NCBI GenBank assembly: GCA_003645975.1
Contig: QNDP01000024.1
Coordinates: 1-10,207 of the forward strand
DNA: 10,207 nucleotides
Direction of reading: 5' to 3'
Source: Candidatus Hydrothermota bacterium
Lineage (GTDB): Bacteria; Hydrothermota; Hydrothermia; B15-G9
Shown here: one piece after another, positions 1 through 6,377 of the stretch
How positions within the stretch are numbered: position 1 is the stretch's first letter
How the letters are laid out: the number at the start of each line of letters is the position of its first letter
Notes under the pieces: generated by a model
Databases searched by the model: none
Told to the model about the DNA's origin: nothing
Seen by the model: the letters and a program-made list of their open reading frames with translations, nothing else
Position numbers and translations under genes: made by a program

Positions 1-2861
1 TCAGGCGGAAGGTTGATGAAATGGATTTCACGGGCGCCACGCCCGAACCGTATCGATGGATCTTTCAATTCCCACTCGGCTGCAACAATATACGGATTCG
101 GAACGACCGCTATTTTGTCGAGATTGGACTTGATGTCGGACTCAGATGTAGTCGCACCGTGCGCCATGAATACGATCGTATCCTTCTCGGAGAACGGTTT
201 TTTGATGTGGATGTAGATTACCTCGCCGGGTCCCGGCGGCACGGTGTCCTCTCCAGCAGGCACCTCAAAGTAAACTTTCCAACTTGGGAAGTGTGTCTCT
301 GGATTGACAAGAAACAGCACATCACCGCCTTCACCGGGGAAGTTGATGATGGTGTCGCCGGGTGTCCTGCCGAGACTGTCCTTGTCAGAGAAGAACCAAG
401 CGGTGTCCTCTACACGCTCATCGCCGACGATTCTCCATACACGGAAATAAGACGGCACCAGCGCCCCGCTGTAATAGACCCATCCAAGTGTGTCGCCAGG
501 CGTTCCGAATTCAATTTCGTAATCCGCAGGATACGGCATCGCTCTCGGCGCAAAGTCAACGACAGGCTCAAATGTGGTCGATGTCCTCGATGTCCAATAA
601 GCTGTATCCGGTAAAAGTGAGTCGTTGGTGATGATCAGCCTTATTCCGTCGAAGATCGGACCGGCATCCTCGCCGTGTATGTATCTGTTTTGGCTGATGA
701 GATTTACAGGGTTTTCTGGATCGGTGATGTCATCGACATTGTAGGTTATCTCGGCGTCAGTGTTGAATGTTACGCGATACACATGGCCGTCCTTGATGTC
801 ATCGTAAACCAGAACACAGGGCTGAACCTCACCTGTCCCGATGCGGTTGGAAAGTGTATCAAGAAACTCGACTTCTGGCGGAATGTAACCGATTGCAGGT
901 GCGTTTGGAATGACCTCAACTGCGCTCGGGTTGTTGTCGATCGTGAAGGCCGTCTGAAGCGGCGGAAGTTCAAGGGTAACATTCTCTTTGGAATAGGCCG
1001 TTACGACATACCAGTAATGTTTGCCGTTCACAACGGTGGTGTCGGTCCAAGAGTGCTGGAGGCCAGTGTCATCGCCGAGATAAAACCTTGCGCCGTTGAC
1101 ATCGACCTGAGCGAGTCCGAACACGGAATCGACAAGGTCAAATTGTGCAATTGGCTCCCAATAGACCACACGGCCATAGGCATCGGTTATCGGGTCGCCC
1201 CAATTGACTCCCCTATCCTCACTTCGGTAAATAGCGTAACCTTCAAAGTTTGCGGACCTTTCGGCCGCATCGTCCCAGTAGAGCGTTACCTGACCGTCGC
1301 CTGCTCTGGCATAGACCGTCGGCGTCTCAGGTGGACGAGGGAACTGGTAGTTCATGTTGTAAATCTCTTGTGCCTTAGCGGCGTTGTCGTAGAGGTCGTC
1401 CCAATCCTCGCCCATTATGAGCGCAATCGAATAGCGTTGGGACTCACCGGGTTCAAGGCTGAAATAACCCGAACCGAAAACCGTGATGTAGTCGCCCATC
1501 GGCACGCTGTCAGCGAACGAATCCGGGGTCATCAACGCCCACATCTCGTTGTCCTGTGCTGCGAAATAGCTGCCGTATGCGAAGAACATGGCGGATGTGA
1601 GTCCAAGCTCGTCTTTTTCATCGACATCCATCATATCGAAATTCGGCTCACCCCAATCTGGCACTTGGTTGCCCTCGCCCTCGTCGCCAGTGCCTGCTAT
1701 GCCATCCCGACCGACATCGTCGCGCCAGAAGCCCGATGTGCTGTCCCAGTCGTGGTCATTGTCTATCATGTCATACATGCTCTCGTCCACCATGCCGTCG
1801 CCGTCGTTGTCGATGCCATCGTCATCGATGCCAGGACTTTCAAGGAACTTGAACGCCAGCATGCCACACAGATAAGGCTGACCGTCAGCACCGCGCCCAT
1901 AGCCATCGTTGTCAAACGAAATCACCATGTTGTTTTCGCGGTCAAATGTGTAACGGTCATCGTTGAAGTCGCTTCCGGGACCGCCGATTCTGAAGTCGCC
2001 GAACATCCCAACAACCACCGTGTCGAGAGTTTTGTTTGAGATGTTTGTAACCTTGTAGGAAAGAATGATCACATCCTCGACCGGCAGCGCAGCCCATTGA
2101 TAGCCACGAAATTCGACCTGAATCCCGATCCCGTGAAGCCCGTTTCCGGGGTCGTATTCCGGATTGCCATAGGGGTTGCCCGGCAGGAACTCGATGTTGC
2201 CCTCATCGGTCATCACGAAGTAACTCTCCTCATCGGCAACGGTTACAGGGATGACGGAATCGACATCGCCGAACCTCGTTTTCCGAGTAAAGGCGCCCGG
2301 CCAATAGCCGTCGGTTCCGCCCGGCAGGTCGTAGATTGTGTCGCCGAAAACAGTTACGAATGGCGGCCACACATCAGGCCATGTCTGAGGCCTTGTCGAA
2401 AATGCAAAGGTGTCCTGAAGCGGATTGGCGTAGCCCGGCAGCGGCTCGAAGTCCTCATCACCACCGTCCTGAACCGGATCATCGACGATCGGAATCCAGA
2501 CGCTGTCGCCCGTTGTCGGATTGTAGGCGCGCACTTTTGCGCCTATCAGCGGTGCGACCTCGTAGATGTATTCGTGGCCGGAATATGCAGGCCATTCAAG
2601 TCGTGGACATGGATCCACACGGTCAGGACCGCCCAACGGCCCGAAATTGAACATTTTGATCCTGATCTTGTTGCCCTGATGGATGCCCATCTTGCGGTCT
2701 TGGACGCCTTTTTGGCCGATGGTAGCGCCCTTGCCGATCTGCTCAGGCGTCAACTTGTCTAACTGCTCTTTGCTCATGTATTTTTGGCCGGGCACGCCAG
2801 CCCAAAGCTCAAAAGAGACGATGAGAGCAAAGAGCGAAAGGAGAGAAATGCGCCGAAACAT
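1..2861 (-). CDS. Large secreted Asp-rich protein with fibronectin-III-like domain, probable T9SS cargo (C-terminus cut by window edge)
   Basis: The frame is open from an ATG at 2861 to the left edge without a stop, giving 953 visible residues. The start is fixed by AGGAGG eight bases upstream and by a signal peptide (MFRRISLLSLFALIVSFELWA, probable cleavage after residue 21). Residues 250-335 form a beta-rich domain. Residues 344-422 are Asp/Gly-rich with Ca-loop-like runs (DDDGIDNDGDG at 346-356, DVGRDGIAG at 382-390). Residues about 510-625 look like a fibronectin-III fold (GDGQVTLYWD, NFEGYAIYRS). Residues 914-953 (VVPNPY ... FINLPP) resemble the beginning of a C-terminal type A sorting or FlgD-like Ig domain, which would continue outside the window. 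TGA at the very edge is out of frame, so the protein does not end there. It lies 26 bp after the TonB receptor stop with no terminator, so it is probably co-transcribed. The type recurs, as far as I know, as hypothetical proteins beside such receptors in FCB candidate phyla. Export to the surface is inferred; no enzymatic function is recognised. Confidence 0.85.
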   Translation of the reverse strand, partial: MFRRISLLSLFALIVSFELWAGVPGQKYMSKEQLDKLTPEQIGKGATIGQKGVQDRKMGIHQGNKIRIKMFNFGPLGGPDRVDPCPRLEWPAYSGHEYIYEVAPLIGAKVRAYNPTTGDSVWIPIVDDPVQDGGDEDFEPLPGYANPLQDTFAFSTRPQTWPDVWPPFVTVFGDTIYDLPGGTDGYWPGAFTRKTRFGDVDSVIPVTVADEESYFVMTDEGNIEFLPGNPYGNPEYDPGNGLHGIGIQVEFRGYQWAALPVEDVIILSYKVTNISNKTLDTVVVGMFGDFRIGGPGSDFNDDRYTFDRENNMVISFDNDGYGRGADGQPYLCGMLAFKFLESPGIDDDGIDNDGDGMVDESMYDMIDNDHDWDSTSGFWRDDVGRDGIAGTGDEGEGNQVPDWGEPNFDMMDVDEKDELGLTSAMFFAYGSYFAAQDNEMWALMTPDSFADSVPMGDYITVFGSGYFSLEPGESQRYSIALIMGEDWDDLYDNAAKAQEIYNMNYQFPRPPETPTVYARAGDGQVTLYWDDAAERSANFEGYAIYRSEDRGVNWGDPITDAYGRVVYWEPIAQFDLVDSVFGLAQVDVNGARFYLGDDTGLQHSWTDTTVVNGKHYWYVVTAYSKENVTLELPPLQTAFTIDNNPSAVEVIPNAPAIGYIPPEVEFLDTLSNRIGTGEVQPCVLVYDDIKDGHVYRVTFNTDAEITYNVDDITDPENPVNLISQNRYIHGEDAGPIFDGIRLIITNDSLLPDTAYWTSRTSTTFEPVVDFAPRAMPYPADYEIEFGTPGDTLGWVYYSGALVPSYFRVWRIVGDERVEDTAWFFSDKDSLGRTPGDTIINFPGEGGDVLFLVNPETHFPSWKVYFEVPAGEDTVPPGPGEVIYIHIKKPFSEKDTIVFMAHGATTSESDIKSNLDKIAVVPNPYIVAAEWELKDPSIRFGRGAREIHFINLPP

Positions 2862-2863
2862 CG

Positions 2864-2891
2864 CTAATGCCTCCTATTTTCAACACATTAG
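2864..2891 (-). repeat. 6-bp inverted repeat bracketing the Shine-Dalgarno site
   Basis: On the minus strand CTAATG (2891-2886, containing the TAA stop of the TonB receptor) is followed after 16 bases by CATTAG (2869-2864), its exact reverse complement. The loop would hold AATAGGAGG. A ribosome terminating on the receptor gene would sit on the first arm, so the structure could couple translation of the two genes. The stem is short and AT-rich, and chance is a real alternative. Confidence 0.35.
2870..2875 (-). promoter_or_regulatory. Shine-Dalgarno site of the secreted protein gene
   Basis: AGGAGG lies eight bases before the ATG at 2861, within the longer string AATAGGAGG that is also found before the two upstream genes. 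It decides the start of this gene, which sits 26 bp after the receptor stop codon. Confidence 0.85.
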
Positions 2892-5650
2892 AAGTTGAGG
2901 GAGAAGCCTATACGGACTTGGCGCGGCGAGCTGAAGTAGTGCGGCCGCTGATAGTAGCCCGGCTCATGCCCCTCAAGCACATTGTTCGTGTAAGTCGCTC
3001 TGCCCGTGTCGGTAAAGACTATCAGCTCGTTCAACCTATCGGTCAGGTTATAGACCTTGATGAACACGGAGCCGGTGATCCGTTTCGTGATCTTAAAGTA
3101 TTTCGTGGCGTAAAGGTCCATCGAGAAACGAGAAGGTTTGCGCGCCGAATTCTCGTCGCCGATGCGGTTGCCGTTGCGATCGGTCGGTGTGTAAGGCAGT
3201 CCGCTGCCGTAAGTTGCCGTAACCGTGATGTCAAAATTCTGCGGCACGCGATAGCTCAAAACACCGGTGATCTTGTGGCGCTCATCCCATGCCAGTGGAA
3301 CGAGTTTCTTGGGCGGCTCGACGCCGTGTCTCAGGTCGGAGAAGAGGTCGCGCGGATACGAGTTCGTGCCCTCTGCTATCTGATAGGTGTAGTCGATTTC
3401 GCCCGAAATACGGCCTATGTTCCTGAATTTCACGAAGAAGGAGATGCCGCGCACATTGCCATAGTCCTTGTTGATGTAGGTCGTGTAATGGTCGCCTGCG
3501 ACATAGGTCGGCATAAGTTTCGTCGCAACAAGGTCGCGGATGTCCTTGTAGTAACCGATGACCTCAAGCCCGAACTTATCGCCGATGCCCTGCTTGAATC
3601 CGACCTCGTAGGCGATCGTCCTCTGAGGCTTTAGGTCTGGATTGCCGAGATATGTGCGGTTCGCTTTGGTCGCCCATTCAAATTCAGAATTTCGATAGAG
3701 ATAGTAAAGGTTCGGCCTCTGGAAGAAGTAGCCGTAGGAGAAGTGGAACACACCGGATTCCGAGATCGGGAACGCCAGGCCGAATCTCGGCGAGACCTGC
3801 CATTTCGGATCGGCGTCGCGATAGCCGGGGAACGGACCGCGCGCAGTATCCCAGATCATCGGACTCGGCGCACTATCGTCAACCCAGACTTTCCATTTCG
3901 GATCGAAATAGTCGAACCTCACACCTGCGTTGATGATGATGTCTTTGAATTCCATCTTGTCCTGCACATAGGCCGCAAACTCGTAGGGGTAATGCGTGAA
4001 CTTGTTCATGTAGTAAGTCGTATCGGATACGGGCGGGTCTTCGTAAGGTCGATTGACCGTCATCTCAAGAAAATCGATTTTGTGGTTTGTGTATTCGATG
4101 CCGGCCTTGACCAAGTGCACGTTGGTCAACTGACTTGAGACATCAATTTTGTAGATGTAGGTGTAGGTCTTGCGGTTATACCAATATTGAGAGATGCCGC
4201 CTTTGTAAAATTCGCCGCGTGAAAGCAGATAGGCGAAATACGGGTAGAGATAGCCGAGCGAGTGCTCATCCTCATAAACAAACTGCTTGATGTTGTGCAA
4301 GCTGTAGCTGAACCTGAAGGATGCCCATGTCTTCGGACTGAACACATAGTTGACGCCGAGAATATGCTGACGGCCGATGTTGATCGAATGCGGCTCGGCC
4401 AAAGGCTCGTATCTCAACGAATGGATGTAAACCCGACTGTGCCTCCACGAATAGAAGTTGGATGTGAAGACCTTAATGGAACTCGTCGGCTTGTAAGTCA
4501 ACTTGAAGCTGTAAGAGAGTTCGGAATACGGGTTCATCGACACCCATTCGCCGTCGCCATGACCGAGATAAAGTCCGAGCGTAGTGTCGTAATGAGAATC
4601 TGTTGGAAGATAAAGGTTTCTGCCGTAAATTGCGCCTTCACGGGAGTAACGGCGGCCACCGAAGAAGAAATTGAGCTTGTCCCCTTTGAGGAACGGGAAT
4701 GGTCCTGAGACGCTCCAGCGGACATCGGTCAGCGAGAACGGGTCAAACGATTTGAACGGATGCGGCGGATTCTCAAAGTGTTTCTTTGAAAGCTCTTGGA
4801 ACTCAGCGACACGCTCAGGGTCAAGTGTGGTATCCGAAAGGTCAACCTCTTCGATTTTGTCCACTATCGGCGACGGGACAAATACGAAGATATCGTCATG
4901 TGTGCTCAGGTAGTCGCCGAAAGCGACGGTCGTATTGCCCGTCAATGTGCGGCCACCCTCATCGGTAACGATGTTGACAACACCGGACATAGCATTTCCG
5001 TATTCCGCATTGAAAGTTCCTGCCACCAAGTCCATCTGTTTGATAAGGTTGGTCGGGACTCGGATGTTCGTGCCGAGACCATAGGGGTCAACGATCGGGA
5101 TTCCATCGACGATATAAAGCACCTCACCGGAGCGGCCGCCGCGCACATGGATCGAGCCAGAGGCATCGACAGTTATGCCCGCCTTCTTCGTTAAGATGTC
5201 ACCGACACTCTCGACAGGCAGTGTTTTGATCTCCTCTTTGCTTGTAGTGATAACGCTCGAAGTTATGTCCTTTTTGACGATCGGCTCCCTTGCGGTAACA
5301 ACAATTGCTTCGGCCTGAATAGCTTCGGGTTTAAGTCGGAAGTTCAATTCGGTGGTCTGGTCGGCATAGACTTTGACATTTTTGACCACCATAGGGGCGT
5401 AGCTCAGCATGGTAGCTTTGACGGTGTAAGTGCCCGGCGGAATGTTGACTATGACATAAAAACCGTCAACATCAGTTGCAGCACCGAGATTTGTGCCCTC
5501 AATAATCACATTTGCGCCGGGCAGTGGCTCTCCGGTCTGGGCGTCATAAACGACGCCCTTCAGCTTACCCGTTTCGCCCGCCCAAAGTGTTGTGGCCGTG
5601 CAAAATGCGACCACAAGGGCGAGCAATACCACAAAAATTGACCGCCTCAT
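2888..5650 (-). CDS. TonB-dependent outer-membrane receptor with N-terminal carboxypeptidase-regulatory-like domain
   Basis: Complete, 920 residues. A signal peptide covers residues 1-24 (ends TTLWA, then GETG). Residues about 28-108 form a carboxypeptidase-regulatory-like beta-sandwich (GVVYDAQTGEPLPGANV, then DVDGFYVIVNIPPGTY). A TonB-box-like AEAIVVTA is at 113-120. The plug spans about 125-235 with VRGGR at 169-173, YIVDGIPIVDP at 179-189 and NAEYGNAMSGVVNIVTDEGG at 214-233. The rest is a TonB-dependent beta-barrel ending in an outer-membrane beta-signal (VRIGFSLNF) with a terminal Phe. Such receptors import scarce ligands using energy from TonB-ExbBD. The ligand cannot be read from the sequence, and no SusD-type partner follows, so a SusC/SusD glycan system is unlikely. 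The ATG is chosen because AGGAGG lies five bases upstream. The preceding lipoprotein gene ends 56 bp away and the secreted protein gene starts 26 bp downstream, consistent with one operon. Confidence 0.95.
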   Translation of the reverse strand: MRRSIFVVLLALVVAFCTATTLWAGETGKLKGVVYDAQTGEPLPGANVIIEGTNLGAATDVDGFYVIVNIPPGTYTVKATMLSYAPMVVKNVKVYADQTTELNFRLKPEAIQAEAIVVTAREPIVKKDITSSVITTSKEEIKTLPVESVGDILTKKAGITVDASGSIHVRGGRSGEVLYIVDGIPIVDPYGLGTNIRVPTNLIKQMDLVAGTFNAEYGNAMSGVVNIVTDEGGRTLTGNTTVAFGDYLSTHDDIFVFVPSPIVDKIEEVDLSDTTLDPERVAEFQELSKKHFENPPHPFKSFDPFSLTDVRWSVSGPFPFLKGDKLNFFFGGRRYSREGAIYGRNLYLPTDSHYDTTLGLYLGHGDGEWVSMNPYSELSYSFKLTYKPTSSIKVFTSNFYSWRHSRVYIHSLRYEPLAEPHSINIGRQHILGVNYVFSPKTWASFRFSYSLHNIKQFVYEDEHSLGYLYPYFAYLLSRGEFYKGGISQYWYNRKTYTYIYKIDVSSQLTNVHLVKAGIEYTNHKIDFLEMTVNRPYEDPPVSDTTYYMNKFTHYPYEFAAYVQDKMEFKDIIINAGVRFDYFDPKWKVWVDDSAPSPMIWDTARGPFPGYRDADPKWQVSPRFGLAFPISESGVFHFSYGYFFQRPNLYYLYRNSEFEWATKANRTYLGNPDLKPQRTIAYEVGFKQGIGDKFGLEVIGYYKDIRDLVATKLMPTYVAGDHYTTYINKDYGNVRGISFFVKFRNIGRISGEIDYTYQIAEGTNSYPRDLFSDLRHGVEPPKKLVPLAWDERHKITGVLSYRVPQNFDITVTATYGSGLPYTPTDRNGNRIGDENSARKPSRFSMDLYATKYFKITKRITGSVFIKVYNLTDRLNELIVFTDTGRATYTNNVLEGHEPGYYQRPHYFSSPRQVRIGFSLNF

Positions 5651-5685
5651 ATTGACCTCCTATTGTCGATTTTTGGAAAAATATG
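5648..5685 (-). repeat. 6-bp inverted repeat spanning the receptor Shine-Dalgarno site and start codon
   Basis: On the minus strand CATATT (5685-5680) is followed after 26 bases by AATATG (5653-5648), its reverse complement; the second arm contains the ATG of the receptor gene. The Shine-Dalgarno sequence lies in the loop. The arms are five-sixths A/T, so stability would be low and chance occurrence is plausible. It is noted because the other two Shine-Dalgarno sites in the window are flanked in a similar way. Confidence 0.25.
5656..5661 (-). promoter_or_regulatory. Shine-Dalgarno site of the TonB receptor gene
   Basis: AGGAGG sits five bases before the ATG at 5650, in the context CAATAGGAGG. 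This supports the annotated start, which is immediately followed by a good signal peptide. Confidence 0.85.
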
Positions 5686-5706
5686 GAAGGTTGCTGTTTG
5701 ATGGCA

Positions 5707-6255
5707 TCATGGCAGTGTATCCACTGCTACAGTGTCAACTGTTATAAGCGATTCGGCGGTGGTCTCCAAGAACGCAGGCAGCTCGATGTCTCCTACATCC
5801 ACCACTTCACCTTCATCGACATCAAACTCATCGGTGAACACAGAGTCAAATGTGGCGGTTTGGGTCTCAACAACCTGCTCAAGCACACTCACAATCGTAT
5901 AGACTATCGTGTCAGGTGTGGCTATGACAGTGTCGGTCACAGTGTCGATTGCCACCGGAGGGTCATAATAGGTTGTATCACAAAGCAGAGTTATGGGCTC
6001 GCTCTTCGCTTTTATCTTGTAAGTTCGTGGAAACACGGACAGCTCAAAGTAACCGGACGAATCGGTCTTTGTGGAGCGATGTGGTGGAAATGTGGAGACA
6101 TCGGCATCAGGGACTGGTTGGAGTCCCAGCGTGTCCACACCAAAGTTCGACACCACATGTCCCCGTATTGTGCCATCTTCAGGCGTCTCTATCTTTTCCA
6201 TGCAACTTACTCCCACTAACAATGCTATCCCTATGATTACCAAGAACTTGTTCAT
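5707..6255 (-). CDS. Small envelope lipoprotein with carboxypeptidase-regulatory-like domain
   Basis: 182 residues from the ATG at 6255. An in-frame ATG seven codons upstream (6276) is rejected because AGGAGG lies six bases before 6255 and the hydrophobic signal begins directly after it (MNKFLVIIGIALLVGVSC). Cys18 preceded by Gly-Val-Ser is a relaxed lipobox, so lipidation is likely but not certain. Residues 27-84 (GTIRGHVV, VPDADVSTFPP, TDSSGYFELSVFPRTYKIKA) match a carboxypeptidase-regulatory-like beta-sandwich, the fold also found at the N-terminus of the downstream receptor. Residues about 87-143 are a Thr/Asp/Val-rich low-complexity stretch (IDTVTDTVIATPDT). Residues 144-160 (FDVDEGEVVDVGDIELP) could be the last strands of the same fold, making the low-complexity part an insertion. 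Probably periplasmic or outer-membrane anchored; no specific function is recognised. It is the first gene after the promoter at about 6280-6308. Confidence 0.8.
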   Translation of the reverse strand: MNKFLVIIGIALLVGVSCMEKIETPEDGTIRGHVVSNFGVDTLGLQPVPDADVSTFPPHRSTKTDSSGYFELSVFPRTYKIKAKSEPITLLCDTTYYDPPVAIDTVTDTVIATPDTIVYTIVSVLEQVVETQTATFDSVFTDEFDVDEGEVVDVGDIELPAFLETTAESLITVDTVAVDTLP

Positions 6256-6278
6256 GCTTGGCCTCCTATTTGGCAAGC
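6256..6278 (-). repeat. Inverted repeat between -10 box and start codon of the lipoprotein gene
   Basis: On the minus strand GCTTGCC (6278-6272) pairs with GGCCAAGC (6263-6256) with one extra C, bracketing AAATAGGA. The second arm ends directly before the ATG. The predicted transcription start (about 6273) falls inside the first arm, so a full hairpin might not form in RNA made from this promoter; the repeat could instead be a DNA operator. The role is not established. Confidence 0.35.
6262..6267 (-). promoter_or_regulatory. Shine-Dalgarno site of the lipoprotein gene
   Basis: AGGAGG lies six bases before the ATG at 6255, in the context AAATAGGAGG. It decides for this start over the ATG at 6276, which would lie at or upstream of the predicted transcription start. 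Confidence 0.85.
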
Positions 6279-6279
6279 T

Positions 6280-6308
6280 ATTTTAAATTCGTGGGTAAGG
6301 GTTGTCAA
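6280..6308 (-). promoter_or_regulatory. Sigma70-type promoter for the lipoprotein-receptor-secreted protein operon
   Basis: On the minus strand TTGACA (6308-6303) and TAAAAT (6285-6280) are separated by exactly 17 bp, a perfect -35 and a five-of-six -10 match at optimal spacing. Transcription would start near 6273, leaving a leader of about 18 bases that just includes the Shine-Dalgarno site. An A/T tract (AATTTTTT, 6331-6324) sits at about -58 to -51, where a distal UP element would lie. This promoter would separate expression of the three downstream genes from sprA and the HhH gene. Confidence 0.7.
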
Positions 6309-6317
6309 ATCGAGTTA

Positions 6318-6340
6318 GGCTTCAAAAAATTCTTAATGCC
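6318..6340. other. Imperfect 23-bp palindrome upstream of the promoter
   Basis: Minus-strand GGCATTAAGAA ... TTTTTTGAAGCC folds on itself with GGC/GCC at the base, one mismatch and several A-T and G-T pairs. It lies between the HhH gene stop and the -35 box. It could be a weak terminator for the upstream unit or a regulator site, but it lacks a T-tract after the stem, so it is not a classical intrinsic terminator. The rest of the 6256-6377 gap holds only the promoter and Shine-Dalgarno elements. Confidence 0.25.
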
Positions 6341-6377
6341 AACGGGATGCGCCCAATCCAACACGAAATTTTCAAAC

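Noticed and set aside
1-5. TGA at the left edge as the stop of the secreted protein gene
   Set aside because: In the gene's frame the last full codon is CCT (positions 5-3) and the next starts with GA, so the TGA is out of frame and the gene runs on.
1792-1832. GTCGTC/GATGCC-rich tandem-like DNA as a nucleotide repeat
   Set aside because: The repetition follows from the Asp/Gly-rich protein sequence on the minus strand and does not form a regular tandem array.
675-2039. Plus-strand open frame of 454 codons
   Set aside because: It is antisense to the secreted protein gene. It is rich in Val and Ile because Asp codons GAC/GAT on the minus strand read as GTC/ATC. It has no Shine-Dalgarno site, signal peptide or recognisable domain.
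2097-3634. Two further long plus-strand frames (2097-2762 and 2867-3634)
   Set aside because: Both lie antisense to well-supported minus-strand genes, show no domain, and carry Arg/Val-rich shadow composition.
6256-6276. Alternative lipoprotein start at 6276 (MPNRRPS extension)
   Set aside because: The ATG is at or upstream of the predicted transcription start, has no Shine-Dalgarno site, and puts polar residues ahead of a signal that begins cleanly at 6255.
6341-6377. Small hairpin GGAT-7-ATCC after the HhH gene as an intrinsic terminator
   Set aside because: The stem has only four pairs and no T-tract follows it directly, so it does not meet the usual form.
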